A stretch of 25,517 nt of DNA from assembly GCF_033720595.1 (NCBI RefSeq), contig NZ_JAWWCF010000013.1, positions 1 through 25,517 of the forward strand, read 5' to 3'. The notes beneath the pieces are model-generated. The model was not told the origin of the DNA. It did not search any database and saw only the letters and a program-made list of their open reading frames with translations. A program made the position numbers and the translations under genes. This stretch comes from Lishizhenia sp033720595. Its GTDB lineage: Bacteria > Bacteroidota > Bacteroidia > Flavobacteriales_D > Crocinitomicaceae. Numbering within the stretch: position 1 is the stretch's first letter; the number at the start of each line of letters is the position of its first letter. This document shows positions 1-8,980 of the stretch, in pieces.

Positions 1-354
1 AGGCAACCTGCTAAATATTTTGCAGGTAGAACAGATGTAAAAGGAGGCTGGCATCCAACCAATTTTATTCATAAGGAAGACGCCGTTCATTTGATTTTTC
101 ATGTAATCATGTATGAATTATACGGTGAGATTATCAATGGGGTATGCAGCAGCCATGTGCTCAAAAGAGACTACTACCCTTATGCCTTAAAAGTTTTGGG
201 AAAGCCTGGCGTTTCATTTGATGAAAGTGATAAAAGTTCAGGAAAAATTGTTTCCAATTATAAAAGTTTGCAGTTAGGGATGTGGTATAAATATGAAAAT
301 CCCATGCAGTTTCCTGAGCTATTACTGAGTAATAAATTTGAAGACAAACCTTAG
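1..354 (+). CDS. C-terminal fragment of an SDR / NAD-dependent epimerase-like protein
   Basis: The reading frame is open from the first base of the window to a TAG at 352-354, so the gene starts upstream; 117 residues are visible. The order of motifs (a GGWHPTNFIH-type segment followed by a hydrophobic helix, then a DYYPYALKVLG segment, then SGKIVSNYK) resembles the C-terminal half of YeeZ-like atypical short-chain dehydrogenase/epimerases: the 'H-x-D' substrate loop, a segment reading 'xxYPxxAxxLGLP', and the 'GKxVSNxKL' segment that precedes the last helix. The Rossmann fold and catalytic Tyr/Lys would lie upstream and cannot be checked. An internal TTG at 91 is not the start, because the conserved segment begins before it. 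The family assignment is by pattern memory only; the substrate is unknown. Confidence 0.6.
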   Translation, partial: RQPAKYFAGRTDVKGGWHPTNFIHKEDAVHLIFHVIMYELYGEIINGVCSSHVLKRDYYPYALKVLGKPGVSFDESDKSSGKIVSNYKSLQLGMWYKYENPMQFPELLLSNKFEDKP

Positions 355-468
355 AGTTGTATAACTCAATTCACTTTCAGCTTGTTAAGAGTGTAAAGCT
401 TTGACATATTGTTTATTTTTAATCCAATTGAGGACAACTATAAACAATAATTTAACGTTCATTTAACC

Positions 469-2634
469 GTGAAGACTATCCTAATACTAATTTTCTTACT
501 CTTTTCGAGTCTGAGTTTTGCATCGCACATTGTGGGAGGTGAAATTTACTATGACAATTTGGGAGGGAATCAGTATAGGGTAACCATAAAGCTTTACAGA
601 GATTGTTTCTCCACTGGAGCTCAATACGACAATCCTTTACCCCTTACCATTTTTGATGGAAATGGAAATATTATTTCCACAGTTGATGTACCCTTTCCTG
701 GGTCGCAAGTATTACCCTTACAGTTTACCAACCCGTGTATCAATCCTCCCAATAACGTTTGTGTAGAGGAAGCGATATACCAAACGATAATTACATTACC
801 CAATAATACTTCGGGCTTTACTCTAAGTTACCAAAGATGTTGTAGAGGACCAAACGTTGTGAATTTGCTAGTGCCAGACGATACAGGACTTACATTAACT
901 ACTGATATTCCAGCCCCGAATCTTGGAGCGCTAACAAATAGTTCACCGCGATTTAACAATTTTCCTCCTTTGGTAGTGTGTAATAACGATGAGTTGATTT
1001 TTGATCATTCAGCGACGGATCCAGATGGAGACAGCTTAGTGTATGAACTTTGTACTCCTTTTCATGGAGGAACAAGTGCTATGCCTGTTGTAAATCCTGC
1101 TTCTGCACCGCCTTATACACCAGTGAATTGGAGTGGTGGTTTTTCGGCAGCTCAACCCTTTGGAGGAAATAGCCCCATCAATTTAGATCCCGCCAGTGGT
1201 TTGTTAACCGCAAGTCCACAAAATTTAGGCTTATATGCTGTTGGTGTGTGTGCGTATGAATATAGAAATGGGGTGCTCATAGGAGTGACACGTAGAGATT
1301 TTTTGTTCAAAGTAATCAATTGTGATATAACCTTAGAGTCCATCATTACCGAACAGGAAAATACACCCGGTTTTGTTTCCTTTTGTGATGGGTTGACTTT
1401 TACTTTCGATAATCAAAGTTACGGTGGTTCTAATTATCAGTGGGATTTTGGGGTGGCAGGTACAACTACAGATCAAAGTACAGGTTTTGAACCTACATTT
1501 ACTTTTCCTGCAGAGGGGATGTACGAAGTAACACTAATCGTTAATCCAGGGTGGGCCTGTTCAGATACTACAGTAGAGACCTTTTATTTTTATGAAGAAA
1601 TCACAAATGAGTTTGAACAACCTGACTCTATGTGTATTACAGGGAATTTATATGATTTTGAAGGGGAGGGACAATACTCTGGTGTAGGGACGCAGTATTT
1701 ATGGACCTTTGACGGTCATGCAAATGTAGATTCTGTGGAAACAGAAGATGTGTTCGGAGTAGTTTTTGATACGAGTGGATTCATTCCTATTACGTATTCA
1801 ATTGAGGAAAATGGATGTACAGCAAGTTATACCGATTCTGTATTCATATTTATGGAACCTACCATAAACTTCTATATAGATCCTGCATTGCATTGTGCAC
1901 CGGCACAAGTCATTTTTTATGATAGTTCAGCTGCAGATGCACCCATAGAGTATTTCTGGACTTTTGGAGATGGTGAAAGTTCAACGCATCAAAATCCCAT
2001 TCATACTTATGACAACCCTGGACTCTATGATGTGAGTTTGAATATTAAAGTTACCGAAGGATGTACCGTAGATACCACCCTTACCAAATTAGCCTATATT
2101 GACGTTAAGCCTTCACCAAATTCATCGTTTTTCGTTACTCCAACGGTTACAGATATTTTTCATAATACCTTTACTTTCGAAGATTTAAGTCACCAAGGAG
2201 TAGAGCATTATTACTATTTCAATGATAGTGTGTTTACGACGAATAGATTTACCACGCATATCTATCATGAGGGTGGGTATCACAGGCCTTATCAATTGTT
2301 AATCAACGAATGGGGATGTAGGGATTCCAGTTTTGTGTCGGTTTATATTCAACCCCTTACAACGCTTTATGCACCCAATACTTTCACGCCAAATGCAAGT
2401 GGGGTAAATGATGTATTCAAGATTGTAGTGTATGATATTTCTGAATTTTCTTTACAGATTTATAATCGCTGGGGAGAATTAGTACATGAATCTTTTGATC
2501 AGAACACAGGTTGGGATGGCAGAAATTTACAAGGTAATATGGTGAAGGATGGAACTTTTACTTGGAAAGCAAGATTCACTAACTCTGATGGTGTTCGAGA
2601 AGAGCGCTTAGGTCATATTACCGTGCTCAAGTAG
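469..2634 (+). CDS. PKD-domain secreted protein with T9SS type B (CHU_C-like) sorting domain
   Basis: 721 residues. The start is GTG at 469; an in-frame TAA at 448-450 leaves no better upstream start. Residues 1-18 form a signal peptide ending near SFA, and the mature chain begins with the SHIVGGEIYYD-type segment typical of large Bacteroidota gliding-associated proteins. Two PKD-like beta-sandwich repeats are visible, one around residues 310-362 (a YQWDFG core) and one around 480-535 (a YFWTFGDG core with a later H-T-Y and G-x-Y-x-V). Residues about 632-721 match the gliding-motility-associated C-terminal domain: APNTFTPN, then IYNRWGE, then GWDG and a final G-x-I-x-V-L-K. In known systems this CTD directs export by T9SS and surface attachment. 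It is probably a cell-surface adhesin-like protein; its ligand is unknown. Confidence 0.85.
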   Translation: MKTILILIFLLFSSLSFASHIVGGEIYYDNLGGNQYRVTIKLYRDCFSTGAQYDNPLPLTIFDGNGNIISTVDVPFPGSQVLPLQFTNPCINPPNNVCVEEAIYQTIITLPNNTSGFTLSYQRCCRGPNVVNLLVPDDTGLTLTTDIPAPNLGALTNSSPRFNNFPPLVVCNNDELIFDHSATDPDGDSLVYELCTPFHGGTSAMPVVNPASAPPYTPVNWSGGFSAAQPFGGNSPINLDPASGLLTASPQNLGLYAVGVCAYEYRNGVLIGVTRRDFLFKVINCDITLESIITEQENTPGFVSFCDGLTFTFDNQSYGGSNYQWDFGVAGTTTDQSTGFEPTFTFPAEGMYEVTLIVNPGWACSDTTVETFYFYEEITNEFEQPDSMCITGNLYDFEGEGQYSGVGTQYLWTFDGHANVDSVETEDVFGVVFDTSGFIPITYSIEENGCTASYTDSVFIFMEPTINFYIDPALHCAPAQVIFYDSSAADAPIEYFWTFGDGESSTHQNPIHTYDNPGLYDVSLNIKVTEGCTVDTTLTKLAYIDVKPSPNSSFFVTPTVTDIFHNTFTFEDLSHQGVEHYYYFNDSVFTTNRFTTHIYHEGGYHRPYQLLINEWGCRDSSFVSVYIQPLTTLYAPNTFTPNASGVNDVFKIVVYDISEFSLQIYNRWGELVHESFDQNTGWDGRNLQGNMVKDGTFTWKARFTNSDGVREERLGHITVLK

Positions 2635-2716
2635 CTTGATTAGGTTTTGACACTCACCTTTTAGATTATCGATTGAGTATTCGTGACCAGCATTATTTTC
2701 CCTAAATGATTCACCT

Positions 2717-4723
2717 TTATCTTTTGATGAATTTATAACTTTCCCCATTAATGACGACAAAGTACATGCCTTTTTGGAGGGCGCTAATATCGAGGAGAAG
2801 TGTATGGTTGTTTTTGGGTTGAAAGCTTATGTTTTTCTCATTTATTCCCTGTGCATTTAATAGGGAAATTTGTTTGTTCTGAATGTCTGGTGATGTTATA
2901 CTGATGAAGTTTTTCGCAGGGTTCGGATAGAGCTCTACAGTTTCTTCATTTTGAATTACATCTACTGAAGAAATTTCAAGAGGCGTTCGTTCTCCGTCTA
3001 GTGAGCTTTGCGAAAGTCTGTAATAATAAATACCCGGTGCTGAATTATCATCTGTGTAAGAATAGTACTGTGGATTAAAGTTGTTTCCGGCACTTGGGAT
3101 TTTTGCAATTAACTCCCAGTTCTCTGAATCCGTTGATTTCTCAATGATGAAATGATCATTGTTCACCTCGGTTAATGTTTCCCAGTCTAACTGTATGTGT
3201 TGTTGATTAGCATTGTATGTTGTTTCAAAGTAGTTCAAACTCACCGCTAAAGGTGTCCCAACCCCGATGGAACCTACGGTAATGAATTTGGTAGAATTAG
3301 TGGGAAGAATACTGTCGTGTATATTAGCAATCGTCAGCATATTTCCATTCAACGCGAAGCTAATTCCACTCGCAGTAGAATAACTCTGGGCATTTGTAAA
3401 ATCCCCATCGTCGTCTATTAGTAATCGAAGATCAGATAAAGTTACTCCACTGTTAATAGCGTAGTTAGCAAGTTCTAAATCCATACTAAAACTACCGGCA
3501 AAATTAGTGTTCTCTATTTTCCATTCTCTTTCTACTCTACTGTTGATAGAGCTAGGTTTTTCCATCATAGAATTTGTAGTGGCATAAGTTGCAGCTTGAT
3601 TGTTTCCGCTAACGATATACTGAATGTTACTTGGGTTTGAGTTCGGTGTAAATGATGTTCCATTGGAAGAATTATTAGCGGCCAGCTGACCAATGTAAAT
3701 TCGAAAGTCATCATTTGCCGTGTGAGATTGTTTTTGGTAAATACTCATATTCTCATCTACACCAATACCAATTACGTCATTGTAGTAATTGGCATCATAT
3801 ACACTATATAGATTTGTGCCATCAGAAGCTATGTAATTGAGGAGGGGAAGACCGGTATTGTATCCCGTATTATCTAAGGTAATAGCATATTTTAATGCCA
3901 AGTAACTTTCAATGGCTCTAGATTCCGTTGCGGAAAGTATTTTTTCAATTCCGATTACCTCCATGATTTTTCCTTGAAATGCGCGAATGTTATTGTTGGA
4001 TAATCCACTGTTTTTACTTTGTCTTCCAATAGTAAATGGTCCTTTGGAGGCAGCGTTGGCATTTTGAACAGCAATGGCTTGAGAATTTAAATTAGGTAAA
4101 GAGATAGGAGCGGCGTCGCTGGCTAAAAATTCACCTTGATAGAAAAGGCGTTGCTCCACCCCAAATTCAATTTCATATTTTATGATAACTGCTTCGGTTC
4201 CAAAGTTATGGTTTAATCCACTTACTGCTCCTCCATTTCCTGCTGCAGTTGATGAATAGTGAATAGATGTACCCGAAGAATGTGTAAGTCCATAACCTTT
4301 ATTGGCATAACTCCCAAAATCGAATACAAATGCTTCTGGTTTATTGCTTTGTTCAGGTTCTACAACTACAAAATAGGTGATGCCGTTGTTTTGACTAAAG
4401 GGATAGTTATCCCCTAAATCCAACTTGTCATTTACACCATCAAACTCAATACAAGGGTTGTAATTCACATCGGTTGCCGCTGAACTTAAATAAATAGGAT
4501 TTGGATTACTCGTTAGTGAGAATAAACCTTCGGCATCCCAATGATTCATAGAATTGTCACTCCAAGATAATACAGAACTGTTATTGAAAGCTGTAAGACC
4601 AAACCAAGTGTAAACATTCTCATTAGCCCTGAACCATGTTTGACAGCTCGGCATGTAGTTCTGAGAAAAACTTGTAGCTCCTATTAGCAGTATGAGTAGC
4701 AGTGTTAATTGTTTCATTTTCAT
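2717..4723 (-). CDS. LamG-like secreted protein with T9SS type A sorting domain
   Basis: 668 residues on the minus strand, starting ATG at 4723 (a second Met lies two codons on). Residues 1-20 are a signal peptide ending SFSQ. Residues about 25-280 look like a concanavalin/LamG-type sandwich: WFRANENV, then IEFDGVNDKLDLGD, then FTIGRQ and a GKIMEVIG segment. It is followed by the 'IESYLALKYAITLD' to 'DVIGIGVDEN' region that commonly follows LamG in Bacteroidota (DUF8202-like). Residues about 490-590 are an FN3-like module (LDWETLTEVNNDHFIIEKS). Residues 597-668 are a type A secretion tail: ELYPNPAKN, then SLLNAQG, then LQKGMYFV and a terminal KFIKR. It is predicted to be surface-anchored or released through T9SS. 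It converges with the type B protein at 469-2634 with only 82 bp between stops. Its substrate is unknown. Confidence 0.85.
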   Translation of the reverse strand: MKMKQLTLLLILLIGATSFSQNYMPSCQTWFRANENVYTWFGLTAFNNSSVLSWSDNSMNHWDAEGLFSLTSNPNPIYLSSAATDVNYNPCIEFDGVNDKLDLGDNYPFSQNNGITYFVVVEPEQSNKPEAFVFDFGSYANKGYGLTHSSGTSIHYSSTAAGNGGAVSGLNHNFGTEAVIIKYEIEFGVEQRLFYQGEFLASDAAPISLPNLNSQAIAVQNANAASKGPFTIGRQSKNSGLSNNNIRAFQGKIMEVIGIEKILSATESRAIESYLALKYAITLDNTGYNTGLPLLNYIASDGTNLYSVYDANYYNDVIGIGVDENMSIYQKQSHTANDDFRIYIGQLAANNSSNGTSFTPNSNPSNIQYIVSGNNQAATYATTNSMMEKPSSINSRVEREWKIENTNFAGSFSMDLELANYAINSGVTLSDLRLLIDDDGDFTNAQSYSTASGISFALNGNMLTIANIHDSILPTNSTKFITVGSIGVGTPLAVSLNYFETTYNANQQHIQLDWETLTEVNNDHFIIEKSTDSENWELIAKIPSAGNNFNPQYYSYTDDNSAPGIYYYRLSQSSLDGERTPLEISSVDVIQNEETVELYPNPAKNFISITSPDIQNKQISLLNAQGINEKNISFQPKNNHTLLLDISALQKGMYFVVINGESYKFIKR

Positions 4724-4933
4724 CGGTTCAAAGCATTCGTCTTTATGAACTTTAATGTGTTTTTTACCGGTAGTTGTTGAAAATGTAGGTTCCTTTTATT
4801 GGTTTCTGTTTTGTAGTTTTTTTTATTGTGTTGTACAAGCCAATTGTTCTTATTTTCAATGATATATGTTTAAATACCTTAATTAGTGATTGATCTTTAA
4901 CAGGGGTAAAACCCTTGTTTGATAAAGGGGTAT

Positions 4934-4993
4934 TTCGTCCCTTCGTCACATTTGTAGTAGTATTTCGTCACTAAATCACAGCGTTTCGTCACT
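4934..4993 (-). promoter_or_regulatory. Array of direct repeats TTCGTCAC (minus strand GTGACGAA), candidate operator
   Basis: Four copies of TTCGTC(A/C)C start at 4934, 4942, 4964 and 4985 on the plus strand. The last two are identical over ten bases (TTTCGTCACT). Start-to-start spacing is 22 bp and 21 bp for the last three, about two helical turns, which would put bound proteins on one face of the helix. A roughly 9-bp direct repeat with a roughly 12-bp spacer is the layout used by LytTR-domain response regulators, but the box itself is not one I recognise. The array lies about 210-270 bp upstream of the minus-strand T9SS gene and 310-370 bp upstream of leuS. A role at the T9SS gene is the likelier guess. 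Confidence 0.4.
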
Positions 4994-5271
4994 GTAATGA
5001 TACGAGATTTACATTGAATGACAAAATAAAATAGTTCAAAGTTGGATTGTTTTCGATGATCAAGCTCCTGTCTTTACTAGAAAGTGTAGTTAAAACGTTT
5101 TACACACTTTGTTAATTGGCATTGAAAGTTGATGAAAAGGGGAGATTTCTCCTTTGTGTTTTAAATCTTCGCAATTAGTAATGAAGAATTAGGCGGCAAA
5201 TGTATCCTACAACAAATAGAAATACAGCGACGACTAGTGCTTATATTTTAGTACTTCTTCATTTTAATATT

Positions 5272-5279
5272 TATTTTTG
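5272..5279 (+). promoter_or_regulatory. -7 promoter box (TATTTTTG) of leuS
   Basis: The sequence matches the Bacteroidota -7 consensus TAnnTTTG exactly and lies 26 bp before the leuS ATG. No TTG element is found 17-23 bp upstream, so the -33 half is weak or absent. Confidence 0.45.
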
Positions 5280-5305
5280 TAGCCTTAAAATTCAGACGCA
5301 TAGAG

Positions 5306-8119
5306 ATGGAGTATAATTTTCAGGAGATAGAACAAAAATGGAGAAAGTTTTGGGCAGAAAACAAAACTTTCAAAACAGAGGAAAACAAGGATAAAAAGAA
5401 GTTTTACGGTCTAGACATGTTCCCTTACCCTTCTGGGGCAGGATTACATGTTGGTCACCCTCTGGGATACATTGCTTCTGATATTTTTTCTCGTTACAAG
5501 CGTTTGCAGGGGTATAATGTTTTACACCCTATGGGCTATGATTCTTTTGGATTACCGGCAGAGCAGTATGCTATTCAAACGGGTCAACACCCTGCAATTA
5601 CCACAGAAGCTAATTTGAAGCGTTACCGTGAGCAGTTAGATAAAATTGGGTTTTCTTTTGACTGGGATAGAGAAGTGAGAACTTCGGATCCTTCCTATTA
5701 CAAATGGACGCAATGGATTTTTAAACAATTGTTTAATGCATACTATGATTATGATGCGGATAAAGCAGTAGTCATTGATGCGTTGATTGCAAAGTTCGAG
5801 AAGGAAGGAAACACAACAGTTAATGCAGAGCACAACTGTGAAATCGAATTCACTGCTGAAGAGTGGAAAGCGTTCGATGATAAACAGCAGAGCGATATTT
5901 TGATGGATTACCGTTTGACTTACTTGGCGGATAGCTGGGTAAATTGGTGTCCGGCTTTAGGTACTGTTTTAGCCAACGATGAAATCGTAAATGGAGTTTC
6001 AGAAAGAGGTGGTCATCCCGTAGAGCAAAAGTTAATGCGTCAATGGTCTATGCGTATTAAAGCATATGCTGAGCGTTTATTAACAGGGTTGGAGAAAGTA
6101 GATTGGACAGATTCAATCAAAGATATTCAACGTAACTGGATAGGTAAAAGTACAGGTGCTTCGGTTCGTTTTGCCTTAGAAAACAGTGAGGAGAATATCG
6201 AAGTGTTTACAACACGTCCAGATACAATTTACGGAGTTTCATTCATGGTATTGGCTCCAGAGCACGATTTAGTAGCTCAAATCACAACAGAAGAATATAA
6301 AGAAAAAGTTGAGGCATACCAAAAGGCGGCTGGTTTAAAATCAGAGCGCGATAGGATGTCTGAGACGAAGAATATTAGTGGTCAGTTCACCGGAGCTTAC
6401 GCGATTCATCCTTTCTCTGGAGAAAAAATTCCAGTATGGATAGGAGATTACGTATTGGCTTCTTACGGAACAGGTGCTGTAATGGCGGTTCCTTGTGGAG
6501 ACCAAAGAGATTACGACTTTGCAAAGCACTTCAATATAGAAATTAAAAACATTTTTGCGGATGTTGATATTTCTGAAGGAGCTTACGCTGAAAAATCAGG
6601 TACAATCGCAAACTCGGATTTCTTATCTGGTTTAGAAGTGAAAGAAGCGATGGCTAAAGCAATAGCGGCCATTGAAGAAAAAGGATTAGGTAAAGCAAAA
6701 GTGAATTACAGGTTGAGAGATGCTGTATTCTCAAGACAACGTTACTGGGGAGAACCTTTCCCTGTTTACTATCAGAATGGAATTCCTAAAATGATAGAGG
6801 ATGAGTTTTTGCCGATTACACTTCCAGAAGTAGATAAATATTTACCTACAGAAGATGGTGAGCCGCCATTAGGAAATGCAAAAACGTGGAGCTGGTGTAC
6901 AAACAAAAACATTTTGAAGGATAATGAAAAGCAAAATGGTACGTGTACTTGGCCAATGGAATTGAACACTATGCCAGGTTGGGCGGGTAGTTCTTGGTAC
7001 TTCTTGCGTTACATGGATCCTAAAAATGAAAACGAGTTTGTAGCCAAAGATAAAGTAGAGTACTGGCAGAATGTAGATTTATACATTGGTGGTGCCGAGC
7101 ACGCAACAGGACACTTGTTATATGCACGTTTCTGGTGCAAATTCTTGCATGATTTAGGATTTGTTCCTTTTGATGAGCCTTTCCAAAAAATGATTAACCA
7201 AGGTATGATCTTGGGTAGAAGTAGTTTTGTTTACCGTATCAAGGATACAAATACTTTTGTGACCTTCGGAAAGCGTAAAGAGCACCAAACAACTAGAATT
7301 CATGTTGACATCAACATTGTTGACAATGATAAATTAGACCAAGAAGCATTTAAAAATTGGAGACCAGAATTTGCAGATGCTGAGTTCATTTTAGAAGATG
7401 ATGGTTCTTACGTGTGTGGTCACGAAGTTGAAAAGATGTCAAAATCTAAATTCAACGTACAAAACCCAGACGATTTGGTAGAGAAGTACGGAGCAGATAC
7501 TTTGCGTATGTACGAAATGTTCTTAGGACCAATCGACCAGGCAAAACCATGGGATACAAAAGGAATTAACGGAGTACATAACTTCTTAAGAAAGTTTTGG
7601 CGTTTGTTCCACGATGCAGATAATAATGTAGCTATCTCAGAGGGAGAAGCGGACAAAAAAGCATTGAAAACTTTACACAAGACCATTAAAAAGATTCACG
7701 AAGATTTGGAGCGTTTCTCTTTCAATACAGGAGTTTCTGCCTTTATGATTGCCGTGAATGAATTGACAGAGTTGAAGTGTAACAACAAAGAGATTTTAGA
7801 AGGTTTAACCATTTTGTTATCTCCTTATGCACCTCACATTGCTGAAGAACTTTGGACGAAATTAGGTCACGAAGCAGGAACGATTAGTTATGCGGCTTTC
7901 CCTGAATTCAAAGAAGAATATTTGGTAGAAGATGCCTTTGCTTACCCCGTAAGTTTCAATGGTAAGATGAGGTTTAAAGCTGAATTACCTACTTCTATGT
8001 CGAAAGAAGACGTGGAAAAAGAGGTGTTGGCTATGGAACAATCTCAAAAATATTTAGACGGTAAGTCGCCGAAAAAGGTAATTGTTGTTCCAGGAAGAAT
8101 AGTTAATATAGTAGTGTAA
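5306..8119 (+). CDS. leuS: Leucine--tRNA ligase (class Ia)
   Basis: 937 residues; charges tRNA-Leu with leucine in the cytoplasm. The N-terminal half-site of the Rossmann fold has the HIGH signature as HVGH (residues 48-51) after a YPSGAGL lead. The inserted CP1 editing domain is present, with TTRPDTIYG (about 302-310) and the GDQRDYDF segment (about 398-405) whose conserved Asp anchors the amino group of mischarged amino acids, so post-transfer editing should be intact. The KMSKS loop is exact (about 709-713), in EKMSKSKFN. The anticodon-binding helical bundle and a compact C-terminal domain follow. The protein is longer than the roughly 860-residue E. coli enzyme because of an insertion around residues 148-200; similar lengths are usual in Bacteroidota. 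The ATG at 5306 fits the family N-terminus. Its TAA abuts the next gene's ATG. Confidence 0.97.
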   Translation: MEYNFQEIEQKWRKFWAENKTFKTEENKDKKKFYGLDMFPYPSGAGLHVGHPLGYIASDIFSRYKRLQGYNVLHPMGYDSFGLPAEQYAIQTGQHPAITTEANLKRYREQLDKIGFSFDWDREVRTSDPSYYKWTQWIFKQLFNAYYDYDADKAVVIDALIAKFEKEGNTTVNAEHNCEIEFTAEEWKAFDDKQQSDILMDYRLTYLADSWVNWCPALGTVLANDEIVNGVSERGGHPVEQKLMRQWSMRIKAYAERLLTGLEKVDWTDSIKDIQRNWIGKSTGASVRFALENSEENIEVFTTRPDTIYGVSFMVLAPEHDLVAQITTEEYKEKVEAYQKAAGLKSERDRMSETKNISGQFTGAYAIHPFSGEKIPVWIGDYVLASYGTGAVMAVPCGDQRDYDFAKHFNIEIKNIFADVDISEGAYAEKSGTIANSDFLSGLEVKEAMAKAIAAIEEKGLGKAKVNYRLRDAVFSRQRYWGEPFPVYYQNGIPKMIEDEFLPITLPEVDKYLPTEDGEPPLGNAKTWSWCTNKNILKDNEKQNGTCTWPMELNTMPGWAGSSWYFLRYMDPKNENEFVAKDKVEYWQNVDLYIGGAEHATGHLLYARFWCKFLHDLGFVPFDEPFQKMINQGMILGRSSFVYRIKDTNTFVTFGKRKEHQTTRIHVDINIVDNDKLDQEAFKNWRPEFADAEFILEDDGSYVCGHEVEKMSKSKFNVQNPDDLVEKYGADTLRMYEMFLGPIDQAKPWDTKGINGVHNFLRKFWRLFHDADNNVAISEGEADKKALKTLHKTIKKIHEDLERFSFNTGVSAFMIAVNELTELKCNNKEILEGLTILLSPYAPHIAEELWTKLGHEAGTISYAAFPEFKEEYLVEDAFAYPVSFNGKMRFKAELPTSMSKEDVEKEVLAMEQSQKYLDGKSPKKVIVVPGRIVNIVV

Positions 8120-8980
8120 ATGAAAGCACTACAAATCACATGTATAATTTTCCTTTTGTTGGGGTCTTCTTGTAAAGACCCCGCTAAGGGAGATGAAAAT
8201 GTGAAGTATATTGCCACCAATCTTGTTTTAGGTCATAGAGGAGGTGGTGCTCATGTAGAAGAGGGTAAGATTGAAAATACCTTAGCTTCTATTCGCAATG
8301 GCCTAAATCAACTTGACGGATGCGAAATTGACATTCAAATGAGTGAAGATGGAACCATATGGGTCTACCACGATGCCTTACTCAGTTATTTTTGCGATAG
8401 TCTAGCACATCAAATCTGTGTACCAAAAAGCAAGGATGTATATCTGCACGAGTTAAGACAATGTAGAGAAGGTATAGAAGATAGTCTGTGTACGCTAGAG
8501 GAGGTCTTTCAACTCTTGTCCCAGAGTGAGTACAGGGATAAAACGCTTTCCTTGGATATTAAGGGGTATTTTGCTGAAGCTTGTTTTGAAGGGTCAAGTG
8601 CCAATGAAGCCTACTTTGACGATATGGCTAAACACCTAGATTTCCTTTTTGAAAAATATAATATCACCCATCAACTTATTCTAGAAACTGATTACACCTA
8701 TATATTGGAGCAGGTGAAAGAAGACCATCCCCAAGTGAGATGTCATTTATTGGCCTATTCAAATTTTCAAGAAAAATTGGATAAAGCAACAGAGAAGGGA
8801 TTGGATGGAGTGTCTTGTAGTTTAGCAGATACAAGTTTGAATTTTAGTTTACTACAAAAGGCAAGAAAGCAGGGTATGGAAGTGCAGTTGTGGACAATTG
8901 CAGATTCTAGTGCTTTGATGAAAGCGAAGGCGTTAGAGCCTTTTGCTATTCAAGTTGACCATCCTCATTTAGTGAAATAA
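8120..8980 (+). CDS. Glycerophosphodiester phosphodiesterase family lipoprotein
   Basis: 286 residues. The N-terminus is a lipoprotein signal with Cys18 after LGSS, a relaxed lipobox typical of the phylum, so the enzyme is probably anchored in an envelope membrane. The GDPD TIM-barrel signature is complete: HRG at 39-41, ENT at 52-54, the metal-ligand pair E69-x-D71, and YHD at 83-85 with the second catalytic His84. Late strands carry KGLDGVSCS and VQLWTI, as in UgpQ/GlpQ relatives. The family hydrolyses glycerophosphodiesters to glycerol-3-phosphate and an alcohol; the exact headgroup is unknown. Its ATG directly abuts the leuS stop (TAA then ATG, no gap), so it is likely co-transcribed with leuS and translated by coupling. 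Its last 35 bp overlap the end of the convergent sulfatase-fold gene. Confidence 0.88.
   Translation: MKALQITCIIFLLLGSSCKDPAKGDENVKYIATNLVLGHRGGGAHVEEGKIENTLASIRNGLNQLDGCEIDIQMSEDGTIWVYHDALLSYFCDSLAHQICVPKSKDVYLHELRQCREGIEDSLCTLEEVFQLLSQSEYRDKTLSLDIKGYFAEACFEGSSANEAYFDDMAKHLDFLFEKYNITHQLILETDYTYILEQVKEDHPQVRCHLLAYSNFQEKLDKATEKGLDGVSCSLADTSLNFSLLQKARKQGMEVQLWTIADSSALMKAKALEPFAIQVDHPHLVK

Larger units (their letters stand above)
4724..5305. other. 582-bp non-coding gap between two divergent genes
   Basis: No convincing gene is present. A 61-codon minus-strand frame at 4764-4949 has low-complexity Lys/Thr-rich content and no family resemblance. The gap contains a cluster of TTCGTC(A/C)C boxes at 4934-4992 (separate entry), an imperfect inverted repeat at 4899-4918 (AACAGGGGT / ACCCTTGTT), a weak hairpin at 5136-5155, and a -7 box for leuS near its right end. 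The stretch is very AT-rich outside these sites. Confidence 0.7.

Noticed and set aside
2635..2716. Terminator between the convergent T9SS protein genes
   Set aside because: No hairpin with a T-tract could be found in the 82-bp spacer on either strand.
4764..4949. 61-codon minus-strand open frame in the leuS upstream gap
   Set aside because: Low-complexity Lys/Thr content, no recognisable family and no promoter box; its start lies inside the TTCGTCAC repeat array. Treated as non-coding.
5136..5155. GGAGA...TCTCC hairpin as a terminator or riboswitch
   Set aside because: Short, bulged stem with no U-tract and no upstream gene on the plus strand.
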